Translations under genes and position numbers: made by a program | Assembly (NCBI RefSeq): GCF_039652555.1 | Contig: NZ_JBDJAF010000001.1 | Location: 1,674,001-1,738,000, forward strand | From: Parafrigoribacterium mesophilum | GTDB taxonomy: Bacteria; Actinomycetota; Actinomycetes; Actinomycetales; Microbacteriaceae | DNA length: 64,000 nt | Direction of reading: 5' to 3' | The notes under the pieces: model-generated | The model's input: only the letters and a program-made list of their open reading frames with translations | Databases searched by the model: none | Told to the model about the DNA's origin: nothing | Part shown: positions 1 to 7,565 of the stretch, one piece after another | Layout: every line of letters begins with the position of its first letter | Position numbering within the stretch: position 1 is the stretch's first letter

Positions 1-233
1 CGCGCCTCGGTGCCCGGCTCGGCGTTCTGGGCTTCGACGATGATGTCGCGCACCGCCTTTTCGGCCTCCTCGGCCAGCACGTAGAACGACCCATACCTGG
101 CCTTGTCTGCGGGGATCTCGGTGCGCGCAATCCACTTCCCGTTGACGTGACGGAACAGATCGTCTTGAGGCCGGATGTCCCCATCCAGCTCGTCGACGAG
201 AATTCCAGATTTCAGGGGGCTGTCGGGGCTCAT
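1..233 (-). CDS. M13 family metallopeptidase, N-terminal part (runs off window)
   Basis: Only the first 77 codons are inside the window; the catalytic HExxH part would lie left of base 1. The ATG is at 231-233 on the minus strand. The N-terminus contains DDLFRHVNGKW, followed by TEIPADKARYGSF and LAEEAEKAVRDII. This order is characteristic of the first lobe of neprilysin/PepO-like zinc endopeptidases of bacterial M13 type. There is no signal peptide at this start, which fits the cytoplasmic M13 peptidases of actinobacteria. The product would be a peptide-degrading metalloendopeptidase; activity cannot be judged because the active site is not visible. It is followed upstream by a separate PPOX gene on the same strand. 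Confidence 0.85.
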   Translation of the reverse strand, partial: MSPDSPLKSGILVDELDGDIRPQDDLFRHVNGKWIARTEIPADKARYGSFYVLAEEAEKAVRDIIVEAQNAEPGTEA

Positions 234-288
234 GCGTCAAGCCTATGCGAGTGCGCCGAGGCGGGCGCAGCACAAGCTTCGCTGCGGG

Positions 289-681
289 TTAGCGAACGCG
301 GACGACGTCGATGGCCATGACAAGAATGACCCGGTCCGCCGCATCCGCCGGTGCTGGCGAATCGTGCCCGGCGCCGTAACGCCGGTCGAGCACCTGATAG
401 AAGGAGCCGGTCGGGTCGTCGATCACCTCACTGAGCCGCCCGCGCAACTCGACGAAACGGTAACGGTCGTGCACGTCGGTCACCGACAGCGTCATGGCCG
501 GGTTGAGCTGCAGGTTGCGGAACTTGACCCGCTTGTTGGTGTGGGTGAACCGGATGTTCTCCCCGTCGAACAGGAACCACATGTCGTTGAGCTGGATGCG
601 ACCATCCGGCCTCAGCGTCGCCAGGTGCGCGATGGTGGCTTGTTCGAGGATGGCGCGGTGGCTGGCGGGGATTTCGGTCAT
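289..681 (-). CDS. PPOX-class oxidoreductase, probably F420-dependent
   Basis: A 130-residue protein of the pyridoxamine-5'-phosphate-oxidase split-barrel fold. The opening IAHLATLRPDGRIQLNDMWF is the usual first strand pair of actinobacterial PPOX F420-dependent enzymes, followed by FTHTNKRVKFRNL and PAMTLSVTDV, which line the cofactor pocket in the family. Length is typical of the single-domain F420/FMN group (about 130-145). Substrate cannot be read from sequence. It lies on the same strand as the M13 peptidase, 55 bases upstream of that gene's start, so the two may be co-transcribed. Confidence 0.85.
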   Translation of the reverse strand: MTEIPASHRAILEQATIAHLATLRPDGRIQLNDMWFLFDGENIRFTHTNKRVKFRNLQLNPAMTLSVTDVHDRYRFVELRGRLSEVIDDPTGSFYQVLDRRYGAGHDSPAPADAADRVILVMAIDVVRVR

Positions 682-757
682 GCCCTCAGCCTAGGCATGC
701 CCTGGCCATAGGATCGAAGGCAGGCGCGTGACCGAGTACGCGGCCCAAGGAGCTCAC

Positions 758-1006
758 ATGACCGACCCATCGACTGCGAACGGATCCCCCCTCGATGTGC
801 GGACCCTGCCCCACGGCGAGCGCCACGAGATCATCTTCTCGCGCCTCGACGACCTGAGCATCGGCGAGTCACTCGTCATCCTCAACGACCACGACCCGAA
901 GCCGTTGCGCTACCAGAGCGAAGCGCTCTGGCCTGGACGCTACGAGTGGACCTACGAAGAGGCCGGCCCCGAGATCTGGCGCGTCGCGATCAGCCGTGCC
1001 AGCTGA
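758..1006 (+). CDS. DUF2249 domain protein
   Basis: An 82-residue protein beginning at the ATG at 758, chosen because AGGAG lies five bases upstream; an in-frame GTG at 728 is the alternative. The whole length is a DUF2249 domain: LDVRTLPHGERHEIIFSRLD, then ESLVILNDHDPKPLRYQ and a final PEIWRVAISR strand. The family is a small TusA-like alpha/beta fold found alone or fused to hemerythrin-like domains, with proposed roles in redox or metal handling; no enzymatic function is established. Its last codons overlap the start of the next ORF, suggesting translational coupling. Confidence 0.8.
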   Translation: MTDPSTANGSPLDVRTLPHGERHEIIFSRLDDLSIGESLVILNDHDPKPLRYQSEALWPGRYEWTYEEAGPEIWRVAISRAS

Positions 1007-1247
1007 GCCGAACCCGGCCGACTCCCCGGACCCGATCGATGGACTGACTCGCGTACTGGCCAAGGCGTGCCGGGCGCTGGGCGATGCCGGGCATCCGAAA
1101 GAAGCCGCGGCCCTCGCTGCCCAGGGGTGGACGATGGTGCGGGGGCTCTACCCGAAGCAGGCGGACCGGCTGGATGGCGCAATGCACTACCTGGCGCGCC
1201 TGGAGGCGAAGCAGGAGGCCGGCGAGTCTTCGCCGCCGGTCGAGTAG
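996..1247 (+). CDS. Small hypothetical protein coupled to DUF2249 gene
   Basis: Starts at a GTG that overlaps the DUF2249 gene by 11 bases and ends at TAG 1245-1247. The 83-residue product has a predicted helical pattern (DGLTRVLAKACRAL, KEAAALAAQGWTMV, DRLDGAMHYLARLEAKQ) with no membrane segment and no cysteine cluster beyond one Cys. I do not recognise the family. The codon-position bias and the tight overlap support it as a real gene; coupling suggests it works with the DUF2249 protein, possibly as a small partner. Immediately downstream lies a tandem-repeat element. Confidence 0.6.
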   Translation: MPAEPNPADSPDPIDGLTRVLAKACRALGDAGHPKEAAALAAQGWTMVRGLYPKQADRLDGAMHYLARLEAKQEAGESSPPVE

Positions 1248-1253
1248 TCGCCG

Positions 1254-1437
1254 GGGGTCTCGACAGGCTCGACCACCGGAGCCGGCCCGACCACCGGAAC
1301 AGGCCCGACCACCGGAACAGGCTCGACCACCGGAACAGGACCGACCACTGGAACAGGCCCGACCACCGGAACAGGCTCGACGGGAGCATCCGCGGGTCGA
1401 GTAGCGACCGAGGAACGAGGCCGCGTATCGAGACCTC
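1254..1437. repeat. 18-bp tandem repeat within a dispersed GTCTCGA...TCGAGAC element
   Basis: Six 18-base units of the form GACCACCGGAACAGGCCC run from 1271 to 1378. They are flanked by GGTCTCGACAGGCTC on the left and by GGGTCGAGTAGCGACCGAGG...CGTATCGAGACC on the right, so the outer edges (GGTCTCGA / TCGAGACC) are inverted. Related pieces occur at 47511-47549, 48824-48880 and 56701-56735. Because 18 is a multiple of three, the array stays open on the minus strand and would encode VPVVGP/VPVVEP repeats; no gene is supported there. Confidence 0.85.
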
Positions 1438-1443
1438 CCGCAC

Positions 1444-1975
1444 TCACCCCGTCGCCCTGCGCTCCTCCCACTCCGCCATCAGCTTCCCGAGGCTCTGCTG
1501 GATGAAGACGAAGAACTCCGCCATCTCTGCCACGCGCGCCCGCGCCGCACTCTGGGGCGGGAGCGTCGCGGCGCCGGCCGTCGCCGCATCCGCGACCTGT
1601 TGATACACCGCGATGTTGGTCATCGTCATCGCGTACCAGGACCGCACGATCGCATAGCGATCCCGGCGGGAGCCGCTCACCGGTATCCGGGCGACGAAGC
1701 CGACCAGTTGCAGGTACCGCACCGCCCCGGAAACCCCTTCGGCGGAACACGACAACGGCCGCCGCGGCGAGCACCACGCCGATACCGGTGAGGATGAGGC
1801 CGGCGCTCCAGTCGAAGTCCACGACCGGCACCGCGCCACGGATCGCGAGCAGCGCGGGGTTGGCGGTGGCCAGCTTGACCAGTGCGGCGCTTTGCTCGGG
1901 GGTGCCGAACTCTTGTGCGGCGGCGGAGGCGCTGCCGACCGTGAGTAGCCAGATCCCGGCGATCGGTATCCGCAT
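1444..1975 (-). pseudogene. Frameshifted membrane-protein remnant, ABC-2 exporter-like N-terminus
   Basis: Reading leftwards from the ATG at 1973-1975, the frame encodes WLLTVGSASAAAQEFGTP, then AALVKLATANPALLAIRG, then a hydrophobic helix LILTGIGVVLAAAAVVVFRR. The ATANPALLAIRG stretch resembles the extracytoplasmic loop near the N-terminus of actinobacterial polyketide-antibiotic-type ABC-2 permeases, which are about 500 residues long. Around 1735 the plausible coding frame jumps: the other frame reads AVRYLQLVGFVARIP, WYAMTMTNIAVYQQVADAA and EFFVFIQQSLGKLMAEWEER before stopping at 1444. This is best explained as a decayed or internally deleted gene with a frameshift. Alternatively the 61-residue tail from the ATG at 1629 may be an independent small gene. 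Confidence 0.4.
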
Positions 1976-1990
1976 CGAACACGAGCGTGT

Positions 1991-2073
1991 CCCGTTTCAA
2001 GGAGATTCGGTCAGAATGTCCCCGATTTGCCGGCTCCCGGCATGCCCGACGCACGATTTCCTTGAGATGGTTC
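1991..2073. repeat. Palindromic repeat family I, degenerate copy
   Basis: The left arm CCCGTTTCAAGGAGATTC at 1991-2008 matches the left arm of the two good family-I copies at 12460 and 13960. The right side (GATTTCCTTGAGATGG, 2055-2070) is an eroded inverted partner. It sits just upstream of the decayed gene at 1444-1975. Confidence 0.6.
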
Positions 2074-2199
2074 AAGCAGGTACTGGGAGGTGGGCAGAGT
2101 GCGCAGCGGGATCGGAACTCCTACTCTCGACGCAGACGGCCATCCGGCTTATCCTCGGTGCCAGCACGTGCGGACGACACCGATCTTCGGAGGTTCACG

Positions 2200-2370
2200 A
2201 TGAGCGACGAATCCACCTCAGGCACCGACGTCCCGGTCGGCGATATGACCGAGCAGGGACAGACCGACCTCGGTCCGCACCCCTCGCTGACGCACCTGGA
2301 AAACCTCGAGCAAGCCAACTTGGAGGCGGTGGCGGAGGAGACCGAGACTACGACCGATGCGGACTCGTGA
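2200..2370 (+). CDS. Small acidic hypothetical protein
   Basis: A 56-residue protein starting at ATG 2200, preceded by GGAGG seven bases upstream (2190-2194). It is strongly acidic and polar, rich in Glu, Asp and Thr, with one likely helix (SLTHLENLEQANLEAVAEE) and no cysteine or membrane segment. The strong ribosome-binding site is the main support. I do not recognise the family. It ends four bases before the stop of the convergent LacI gene. Confidence 0.55.
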   Translation: MSDESTSGTDVPVGDMTEQGQTDLGPHPSLTHLENLEQANLEAVAEETETTTDADS

Positions 2371-2373
2371 AGG

Positions 2374-3468
2374 CTACCGCCGCGCCAGAGCGGCGGTTGT
2401 ATTCCCGCGGCGGAATGTACTGGTGAAGGAGGCCGGTTGCGCCTGCCCGCCGCCCAACAGCATCCCGACCGCCCGGCCGGCTGCACGGCCCTTCTCGACC
2501 GCCGGCTGCACCATTGTGGTCAATTCGTGGGGCGCTAGGCCATCCAGCCGGATGCCGTCAAAACCGGCCACGCTCACGTCCGCCGGAACCCGAAGGCCGA
2601 GTTCTTCCGCGGCCCGGATGACGCCGGCAGCGAGCAAGTCGCTCTGCGCGATGATGGCCGTCGGGCGGGTGCGGGCATTTGCCAGCAGTTCGAATCCCGC
2701 CTGCCTCCCCTCGTCGATCAGGCTGCCCGCCGCCACCCACCCGGATGCTTCCGGGAAGATGTCACGCACACCGCGCAGGCGTTCGGATGCGGTGAATCCG
2801 GTGCTTTCTGCCTCGCGCCGGGCGGTGAGCGGTCCACGCGACCGCTCGGCGTCGAGCGGCAGCGTGACAAGTGCGACGTGCGCATGACCCAGCTCTTTGA
2901 GATGCCGCGCCATCGCGCGCGATGCCTCACGATTGTCCAACGCGATGTCGAGCACACCCTCCATGGGCGCCGCTTCGATCGCAACGACGGGCACACCGCG
3001 CCGCCGCAGAATGGCGACGGCACGATCCAGGCGGGTGCTGCAGCCGACGAGCACGACGGCATCCAGGGGCGCGGTGTCCATGCTCACAGCACCGTCGCCG
3101 GTGTCGGTGAGCAGCAGGAGGCCCGAGCCCAGAGCGCCGGTTTCGTCGGCCAGGCCGTCGAGCATGGCGATGTTCATCGGATCGCGGAAGGCGTCGCGAA
3201 GCCGATCCTCGATGACGACCCCGACGATGCCGGAGCGGCCACGGCGCAGCGATTGGGCGCGTGGATCTGGGCCTGCGTAGTTGAGCGTCGCCGCCGCCGC
3301 CAGCACCCGGGCGCGCGTCTGCCCGGAGACCGGCCCCGACCCGCTGAAGGCCAAGGATGCGGTGGACGGGGATACCCCGGCCAGCGCCGCGACCTCCGCG
3401 AGGTTCGGGCGGTGGACGACGTTACGCTCATGGTGCTCCCGCGCCCGCGCGCTTGCCTCGGTGCTCAT
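2374..3468 (-). CDS. LacI-family transcriptional regulator
   Basis: A 364-residue repressor. The N-terminal HTH reads NLAEVAALAGVSPSTASLAF at about residues 22-41, followed by a LacI hinge (LNYAGPDPRAQSLRRG) and a periplasmic-binding-protein-like sugar sensor domain. ALDNREASRAMARHLKELGH and VPADVSVAGFDGI are standard LacI landmarks. It is divergent from an MFS permease at 3545, with a perfect 14-base palindrome in the 76-base gap. The usual arrangement is autoregulation plus control of the divergent transporter. The ligand is unknown but probably a sugar or sugar derivative given the partner. Confidence 0.92.
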   Translation of the reverse strand: MSTEASARAREHHERNVVHRPNLAEVAALAGVSPSTASLAFSGSGPVSGQTRARVLAAAATLNYAGPDPRAQSLRRGRSGIVGVVIEDRLRDAFRDPMNIAMLDGLADETGALGSGLLLLTDTGDGAVSMDTAPLDAVVLVGCSTRLDRAVAILRRRGVPVVAIEAAPMEGVLDIALDNREASRAMARHLKELGHAHVALVTLPLDAERSRGPLTARREAESTGFTASERLRGVRDIFPEASGWVAAGSLIDEGRQAGFELLANARTRPTAIIAQSDLLAAGVIRAAEELGLRVPADVSVAGFDGIRLDGLAPHELTTMVQPAVEKGRAAGRAVGMLLGGGQAQPASFTSTFRRGNTTAALARR

Positions 3469-3483
3469 GACTTGGTAGCTTAG

Positions 3484-3497
3484 TCGAATCGATTCGA
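3484..3497. promoter_or_regulatory. Probable LacI operator between regulator and MFS permease
   Basis: TCGAATCGATTCGA is a perfect 14-base palindrome with the central CG typical of LacI-family operators. A second degenerate half (GAGTCGATTC) follows directly at 3499-3508. It lies 16 bases upstream of the LacI start and 48 bases upstream of the permease start. Confidence 0.7.
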
Positions 3498-3544
3498 TCG
3501 AGTCGATTCCAGGCCATCCGCGCCATCAGCCAACCCCGGGAATC

Positions 3545-4813
3545 ATGTCCAAGAGCACCGTTTCGCCCACCCGTAACTACCCAGGCGGGCTCACCCGCCA
3601 CGACGTGGTCGCCTGGCGCAACGCCACCTTCACGATCTTCGGATTGTGCGGCATCGGCCTGGCCAGCTGGATCGCCCGGGTGCCGGCGGTCCGCGACGCC
3701 CTCGGGGCCAGCACGCTCCAGATGGGGATGCTCATCTTCGGGCTGGCGGCCGGGTCGATCCTCGGCCTGCTCGCATCCGGACAGATCATCGCGCGATTCG
3801 GGGCGGCCCGCACAATCGCCTGGTGCCTCACGATCGGCCCGGTCGGCTTCGCGTTCGCCGGCGTGTTCGCCACGGTGGGACCGAGTTTCGCCGCCGTCCT
3901 CATCGGCCTCGCCATCTTCGGAGCGGCCTTCTCCGTCACGGATGTCTCGATGAACGTCTCCGGGGCCGCGAACGAGCGCGTGTCGGGGCGCAGCATCATG
4001 CCCATCTTCCACGCCTGCTTCAGCTTCGGAACGATGCTCGGCGCCGGCGGCGGCGCGCTGGCGGAATGGGCGGGATTGCCCATTGCGATCCACACGGCCA
4101 TCATCGCCGCCGTGATGATCGCCGGAGCCCACGTCGCCGTGCGATTCCTGCAGTCCGAGAACCTCGTGGCCGAGGAGGCCTCCGCGGAGGCGGATCCCTC
4201 CACGGTGCGGCGCGGTCGGCTGGACATCTGGCGCGAGCCGCGCACCCTGCTGATCGGGCTGATCGTGCTCGGGATGGCGTTCGCCGAGGGGTCGGCCAAC
4301 GACTGGCTCGCGCTCGCCATGGTCGACGGTCACGGCGTGGACAACGCCACCGGCGCGATTGTGCTCGGCGTGTTCGTCACGGCGATGACCGTGGGGCGCC
4401 TGCTCGGTGTTCTGGTGCTCGACCGCTACGGGCGGGTACCGGTGCTGCGGGCATCCGCGGGCCTGGCAACCCTGGGTCTGCTCATCATGATCTTCGTGCC
4501 CAATGCCTGGATCGCCACCGTCGGGGTCGTGCTGTGGGGACTCGGGTCGGCGCTCGGCTTCCCGGTCGGGATGTCGGCGGCGGCGGATGACCCCAAGACC
4601 GCGGCGGCGCGGGTGAGTGCGGTCGCCACGATCGGCTACTGCGCGTTTCTGGTCGGCCCGCCGCTGATCGGCTTCCTCGGCGAGCACATCGGCCTGCTGA
4701 ACGGACTGCTGGTCGTGCTCGTGTTGGTGGCGCTCGCCGGCGCGGTGTCCCACGCGGCCCGGGAGCCGGGCGCGACCGCGTCCGCTGCCCCGGTGGAGCC
4801 CGCCGTCGAATAA
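3545..4813 (+). CDS. MFS transporter, YbjJ/sugar-permease-like
   Basis: A 422-residue integral membrane protein with about 12 hydrophobic segments split by a central loop near residue 220 (SAEADPSTVRRGRLDIW). The first half contains GLASWIARVPAVRDALG and the SMNVSGAANERVSGRSIMP loop followed by HACFSFGTMLGAGGG, a pattern seen in the YbjJ/fucose-permease-like MFS group. It presumably imports or exports a sugar-like solute across the inner membrane. It is divergent from the LacI gene and shares its operator region. A family-II palindrome begins two bases after the stop codon. Confidence 0.88.
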   Translation: MSKSTVSPTRNYPGGLTRHDVVAWRNATFTIFGLCGIGLASWIARVPAVRDALGASTLQMGMLIFGLAAGSILGLLASGQIIARFGAARTIAWCLTIGPVGFAFAGVFATVGPSFAAVLIGLAIFGAAFSVTDVSMNVSGAANERVSGRSIMPIFHACFSFGTMLGAGGGALAEWAGLPIAIHTAIIAAVMIAGAHVAVRFLQSENLVAEEASAEADPSTVRRGRLDIWREPRTLLIGLIVLGMAFAEGSANDWLALAMVDGHGVDNATGAIVLGVFVTAMTVGRLLGVLVLDRYGRVPVLRASAGLATLGLLIMIFVPNAWIATVGVVLWGLGSALGFPVGMSAAADDPKTAAARVSAVATIGYCAFLVGPPLIGFLGEHIGLLNGLLVVLVLVALAGAVSHAAREPGATASAAPVEPAVE

Positions 4814-4814
4814 C

Positions 4815-4871
4815 AGTTCCCGTTCCGGCTAACTGTGCCCGGCGCAACGGCAACTATTAGCCGAAACGGAC
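4815..4871. repeat. Palindromic repeat family II, copy 1
   Basis: AGTTCCCGTTCCGGCTAA opens the element and TTAGCCGAAACGGAC closes it, with TGTGCCCGGCGCAACGG in the middle. The same arrangement recurs at 7451, 22620 and 61147. This copy directly follows the MFS stop codon and may double as a transcription-terminating hairpin. Confidence 0.85.
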
Positions 4872-4923
4872 GCAGTTGTTCCGCGGGACGGCGGCCCCGA
4901 GCCGTCCAGGTACCCTGGTAACC

Positions 4924-5619
4924 GTGCGTCTCGTCATTGCCCGCTGCTCCGTCGACTACGCCGGGCGACTCAGCGCCCATCTGCCACTGGCCACCCGCCT
5001 GCTCATGGTCAAGGCCGACGGCAGCGTGCTCGTACACTCCGACTCACTCTCCTACAAACCGCTGAACTGGATGAGCCCACCCTCGGTGCTCTCCGTCGTC
5101 GCCCCCGAGCCGGATCAGGCAGAGGCCGGCGTCACCGAGGTCTGGAAGGTCGTGCAAGGCAAGACCTCCGATCTGCTCCTCATCAGCGTGCACGAGATAC
5201 TGCACGACAGCGAGCACGAACTCGGCATCGACCCCGGGCTCACCAAAGACGGCGTGGAGGCCGACCTGCAGAAGCTCCTGGCCGAGCAGATCGAACTGCT
5301 CGGCGACGGTTACCGCCTGGTGCGCCGCGAGTTCATGACGGCGATCGGTCCGGTGGACATCCTCGCGACGGATGCGACGGGCGGCTCGGTCGCGATCGAG
5401 ATCAAACGCCGCGGCGACATCGACGGCGTGGAGCAGCTCACCCGTTATCTGGAATTGATGAACCGGGACCCGCGGCTGGCACCGGTCGAGGGGGTGTTCG
5501 CGGCGCAGGAGATCAAGCCGCAGGCACGCACTCTGGCGCGGGATCGCGGCATCCGGTGCCTCGTGCTCGACTACGATGCGATGCGCGGCATGGACGACGG
5601 CCACCTGCGTCTTTTCTGA
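4924..5619 (+). CDS. nucS: NucS mismatch-specific endonuclease
   Basis: A 231-residue protein from GTG 4924, the start that gives the family's usual N-terminus VRLVIARCSVDYAGRL. The N-terminal half is the dimerisation/DNA-binding domain (VLVHSDSLSYKPLNWM). The C-terminal RecB-like nuclease has Asp145 in GPVDILATD, Glu159 and Lys161 in VAIEIKRRG, and the QLTRYLELMNRD helix. NucS cleaves both strands near mismatches and provides the non-canonical mismatch repair of actinobacteria, which lack MutS/MutL. The full catalytic D-ExK set is present. The gene stands alone between an MFS permease and an aldehyde dehydrogenase. Confidence 0.96.
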   Translation: MRLVIARCSVDYAGRLSAHLPLATRLLMVKADGSVLVHSDSLSYKPLNWMSPPSVLSVVAPEPDQAEAGVTEVWKVVQGKTSDLLLISVHEILHDSEHELGIDPGLTKDGVEADLQKLLAEQIELLGDGYRLVRREFMTAIGPVDILATDATGGSVAIEIKRRGDIDGVEQLTRYLELMNRDPRLAPVEGVFAAQEIKPQARTLARDRGIRCLVLDYDAMRGMDDGHLRLF

Positions 5620-5679
5620 CTTTCGCACCGGGCTTCCGGAGGCCTGCGACGTAGTCTGGTGGCGATCGAAGGGGACCTC

Positions 5680-7440
5680 ATGGACCGAATCCGGGCATCC
5701 GTTACCTCGCCAACCGAGCTCGTGCAGCCGCCGCAACTCGACACCGCCGCTATCGACCGCGCACTCGGGCAGCTGGCCGCCGGCGAGAAGGCCTGGGCGG
5801 CCACCGGGTTGCGCCGCCGGATCGCTTTGCTGCGTGAGGTGCACGAGGCGGGGGCCCGCCAGGCGGAGGCGTGGGTCGCCGCCGCGGCGTCGTACAAAGG
5901 CGTCGAGTTGGATGCCCCGCAGATCGGCGAGGAATGGCTGTCCGGCCCGTACCCGGTGCTTACCGGCACCGACCTGCTTTCGGAGAGCCTCGAGAAGCTC
6001 GCGGCGGGCGGCAGCCCGGTCGACGGGCATCCGATCAGCGACGCGCCCGGCGGCCGCAAGGCGGTGCAGGTGCTGCCGAGCAGCGTGTTCGACTCGCTGC
6101 TGCTCAACGGCTACTCCGTCGAGGTCTGGATGCCACCGGAGGTGACCGAGGAGACCATCCGCAGCCGCGCGGGTCTCGCCGCCCGCACCCCTGACGCGAC
6201 CGACGGCATCGTCGCCGTGCTGGGCGCCGGCAACATCACCTCCATCCCAGCACTCGACGTGCTCTACGAACTGTTCGCGCAGAACCGGGTCGTAGCGCTC
6301 AAGCTCAATCCGATCACGGACGCGATGCTGCCGGTCTTCGAGTCGGTCTTCGCCCCACTGATCGACCTCGGCGTGCTGCGCATCCTGACCGGAGGGGCCG
6401 AGGCCGGCCAGTACCTCGTGCACCACGAGCAGGTTGCGCACGTGCACATCACCGGCAGTGCCGCCACCCACGACGCGATCGTCTGGGGCACCGGCGAGGA
6501 TGCGGCTGCTCGGAGGGCGCAGAACACTCCGCTGCTCGACAAACCGATCACGAGCGAGCTCGGCGGCGTCTCCCCCATCATCGTGCTGCCCGGGCGCTGG
6601 TCGAGAGCCGACCTGCGCTTCCAGGCCGAGAACATCGCCACCCAGCGGCTGCACAACGGCGGCTACAACTGCATCGCCAGCCAGGTCGTGATCCTGCCGT
6701 CGGACTGGGCACTGAAAGACACCTTCGTGGCAGAAATCGCGGACGCCCTCGACCGCGCGCCGAAGCGCCCCAGCTATTACCCGGGCAGCGACCGTCGGGT
6801 CGCCGCCGCCAAGGCCGCGTATCCGACGGCGCGCATCCTGGGTCCCGCGGGGCGGCGATTGCTTGTGGCGGATGCGGTGTCGGATGCCGCGGGTCCGGCC
6901 GACGCGCTCTCGACGGAGTACTTCGCCCCGGTGCTGGCTATCGTCGAGTTGCCCGGGCGTGGCACCGACTACCTCGGCGCGGCGGTCGCGATGGCCAACG
7001 ACCGACTGACCGGCACGCTGGGCGCCAACGTCATCGCGCATCCACGCACGCTGCGCCGGCTCGGACCCGCCTTTGAGAAGGCGCTCGTGGACCTGCGCTA
7101 CGGCACCATCGCGGTCAACACGTGGACCGGTTTGGGCTTCCTCACCGCGGGCGCCAGCTGGGGCGCCTTCCCCGGTAACACGATTCGGAACGTGGGCAGT
7201 GGCATCGGCGTGGTGCACAACGCGCTGCTACTGGATGCGCCGGAACGCACCATCGCCCGCGGCCCGTTCCAACCCGCCCACCGCGCGCTGAGCAACGGCC
7301 AATTCGCGGTCGCGCCCCGGCCGCCGTGGTTTCTGAACAACCGCACCGGCACGGCAACCTCCCGGCTGCTCACGCAATTCGCGGCGAACCCGTCCTGGGG
7401 CAAACTGCCGGCTATCTTCGCTTCCGCGCTGCGCGGCTAG
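5680..7440 (+). CDS. Aldehyde dehydrogenase family protein, long variant
   Basis: A 586-residue protein from ATG 5680 (an in-frame GTG at 5659 is possible). It is longer than the roughly 480-500 residues of ordinary aldehyde dehydrogenases, with extra sequence at the N-terminus (PTELVQPPQLDTAAIDRAL). NAD(P)-binding elements include VAVLGAGNITSIPALD and HITGSAATHDAIVWG. The general-base Glu is in ITSELGGVSPIIVLPG (about residue 293), and the catalytic Cys is in NGGYNCIASQVVILP (about residue 331). The motifs fit the family of large actinobacterial aldehyde dehydrogenases of unknown substrate. It stands alone, bordered by a family-II palindrome downstream. Confidence 0.9.
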   Translation: MDRIRASVTSPTELVQPPQLDTAAIDRALGQLAAGEKAWAATGLRRRIALLREVHEAGARQAEAWVAAAASYKGVELDAPQIGEEWLSGPYPVLTGTDLLSESLEKLAAGGSPVDGHPISDAPGGRKAVQVLPSSVFDSLLLNGYSVEVWMPPEVTEETIRSRAGLAARTPDATDGIVAVLGAGNITSIPALDVLYELFAQNRVVALKLNPITDAMLPVFESVFAPLIDLGVLRILTGGAEAGQYLVHHEQVAHVHITGSAATHDAIVWGTGEDAAARRAQNTPLLDKPITSELGGVSPIIVLPGRWSRADLRFQAENIATQRLHNGGYNCIASQVVILPSDWALKDTFVAEIADALDRAPKRPSYYPGSDRRVAAAKAAYPTARILGPAGRRLLVADAVSDAAGPADALSTEYFAPVLAIVELPGRGTDYLGAAVAMANDRLTGTLGANVIAHPRTLRRLGPAFEKALVDLRYGTIAVNTWTGLGFLTAGASWGAFPGNTIRNVGSGIGVVHNALLLDAPERTIARGPFQPAHRALSNGQFAVAPRPPWFLNNRTGTATSRLLTQFAANPSWGKLPAIFASALRG

Positions 7441-7450
7441 CCTCCGTATT

Positions 7451-7510
7451 TGTTCCCGTTCCGGCTTAGTGTGCCCGTTGCGCGGGGCACAACCAGCCGG
7501 AATGGGAACA
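7451..7510. repeat. Palindromic repeat family II, copy 2
   Basis: TGTTCCCGTTCCGGCTTAG at the left and AGCCGGAATGGGAACA at the right form the outer inverted arms. The centre GTGCCCGTTGCGCGGGGCAC is itself a near-perfect hairpin. The element begins ten bases after the aldehyde dehydrogenase stop, between two rightward genes. Confidence 0.9.
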
Positions 7511-7565
7511 GTTGCAGAAGCCCGGGGAACTCGATCGCGCCGGAACTTCCGTAGGCTGAGAACAA

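Noticed and set aside
1271..1378. The tandem repeats as a CRISPR array
   Set aside because: The units are 18 bases, contiguous and without variable spacers; no cas genes are present.
3428..4753. 441-codon minus-strand ORF opposite the MFS permease
   Set aside because: Low-complexity Arg/Asp/His-rich translation, no motif, and the plus-strand permease explains the open frame.
5044..7218. 724-codon minus-strand ORF opposite nucS and the aldehyde dehydrogenase
   Set aside because: It is the antisense shadow of two clearly conserved plus-strand genes; composition is Arg/His/Asp-rich without any recognisable motif.
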